Assembly (NCBI GenBank): GCA_009760855.2
Contig: WPIO01000094.1
Coordinates: 744,001-808,000, forward strand
From: Cristatella mucedo
Taxonomy: Eukaryota; Bryozoa; Phylactolaemata; Cristatellidae
DNA: 64,000 bases
Direction: 5' to 3'
Position numbers and translations under genes: made by a program. Below, piece after piece: positions 1 through 64,000 of the stretch. Each line of letters opens with the position of its first letter. Positions within the stretch are counted from its first letter, which is position 1. The notes beneath the pieces are model-generated. The model saw only the letters and a program-made list of their open reading frames with translations, searched no databases and had not been told where the DNA came from.

Positions 1-63500
<63,500 letters not shown>

Positions 63501-63542
63501 CTAGAATTGATTGTACAGAGAACATTTAGAAGTCTCGAGGAA

Positions 63543-64000
63543 ATAATAATAATAAAAATAATAATAATACATTTCGTTATCGTTCCCCAGAAAAATCAAT
63601 CTTTTTGTAAGAGCTTTACATTTGCTTCAAAAGAACCACGCTTGAATGGTTAATGGTAGCAGGCTGAATGAGGACAAGCATAACATGGTTAGACGTGACA
63701 TGCGCTGGAACAGCAGTCAAATACGGTTAGTGGCAGAATGAACAGTGTTGGCACGCATAAGCTCACAAAGGAATAGTCACATGGATCCTCTAAATGCTGT
63801 GATAAATGCTTGCGTTGTAACCTTCTTTTTAACTGTCATCAAGTCAGGGAATGTCGTGACTCCAGTCAGAATGTAGTTGCAGGTTTTGGGAGCATATGAA
63901 CTAAAGGCACGGTCTCCGAAGGAATTGAGGTTCTTATGAGGTTTAGGCAAAAGATTAGATTCCGGAAATTGGGTTGTACAATGCTTAGCCTGGTGGGGAG
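63543..64000 (-). mobile_element. Family A fragment running off right edge
   Basis: (AAT)n, decayed hairpin (TCGTTCCCCAGAAAAATCAATC...GTAAGAGCTTTAC), UTR and the reverse-complemented RT end (TCTCCGAAGGAATTGAGG). The 5' part lies beyond the window. Confidence 0.75.

Overview
This window looks like the interior of a single large animal gene on the minus strand, heavily filled with retrotransposons. The evidence for a metazoan is: short symmetric exons with clean AG/GT borders, extracellular domains (sushi/CCP and REJ), non-LTR retrotransposons, tRNA-headed SINEs, MITE-like elements and long microsatellites. I cannot name the species; an invertebrate is most likely. No bacterial-style operon, rRNA or functional tRNA gene was seen.

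Gene model. Reading the minus strand from right to left, 15 exons of 195-213 bp each encode exactly one sushi (CCP) domain, at 63500, 63143, 57104, 56776, 44080, 43744, 43422, 40879, 40543, 40221, 34421, 32683, 28909, 24447 and 24148 (5' ends). All are flanked by phase-1 introns. They fall into three sequence types, a, b and c, that recur in the order b-c-a-b-(c missing)-a-b-c-a-b-c-a-b-c-a-b. So the array grew by copying a three-exon block. Left of it, six exons (16475, 16241, 11935, 10564, 6863, 166) with matching splice phases join into a REJ (receptor for egg jelly / polycystin-1 type) module of about 340 residues that runs off the left edge. A seventh possible exon lies at 17632-17775. 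Start codon, signal peptide, promoter, GAIN/GPS, PLAT and membrane domains would lie outside the window if present.

Repeats. The introns hold two families of 5'-truncated non-LTR retrotransposons. Family A is L2/CR1-like and ends in a conserved hairpin plus (TTA)n; there are about 36 pieces. Family B ends in (ACAT)n or TTACATTACATT-like tails; there are seven pieces, including a 377-codon open RT segment at 55000-56133. A tRNA-headed SINE (SINE1, three copies) carries the family A 3' hairpin as its tail, suggesting it is mobilised by family A. A second tRNA-headed SINE family has about six copies. A probable DNA element with a second MITE nested in it lies at 36220-37052. There are also a hexanucleotide minisatellite, (TC)n, (AGC)n and (TA)n tracts.

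Rearrangements. A three-exon a-b-c cassette is present twice (40027-40879 and 43228-44080) at about 98.5% identity, while its outer flank is only about 85% identical, pointing to gene conversion or nested duplications. A 0.9-kb family A segment forms a near-perfect inverted repeat (2421-3317 and 3964-4860). All sequence comparisons were made by eye; no database search was possible.
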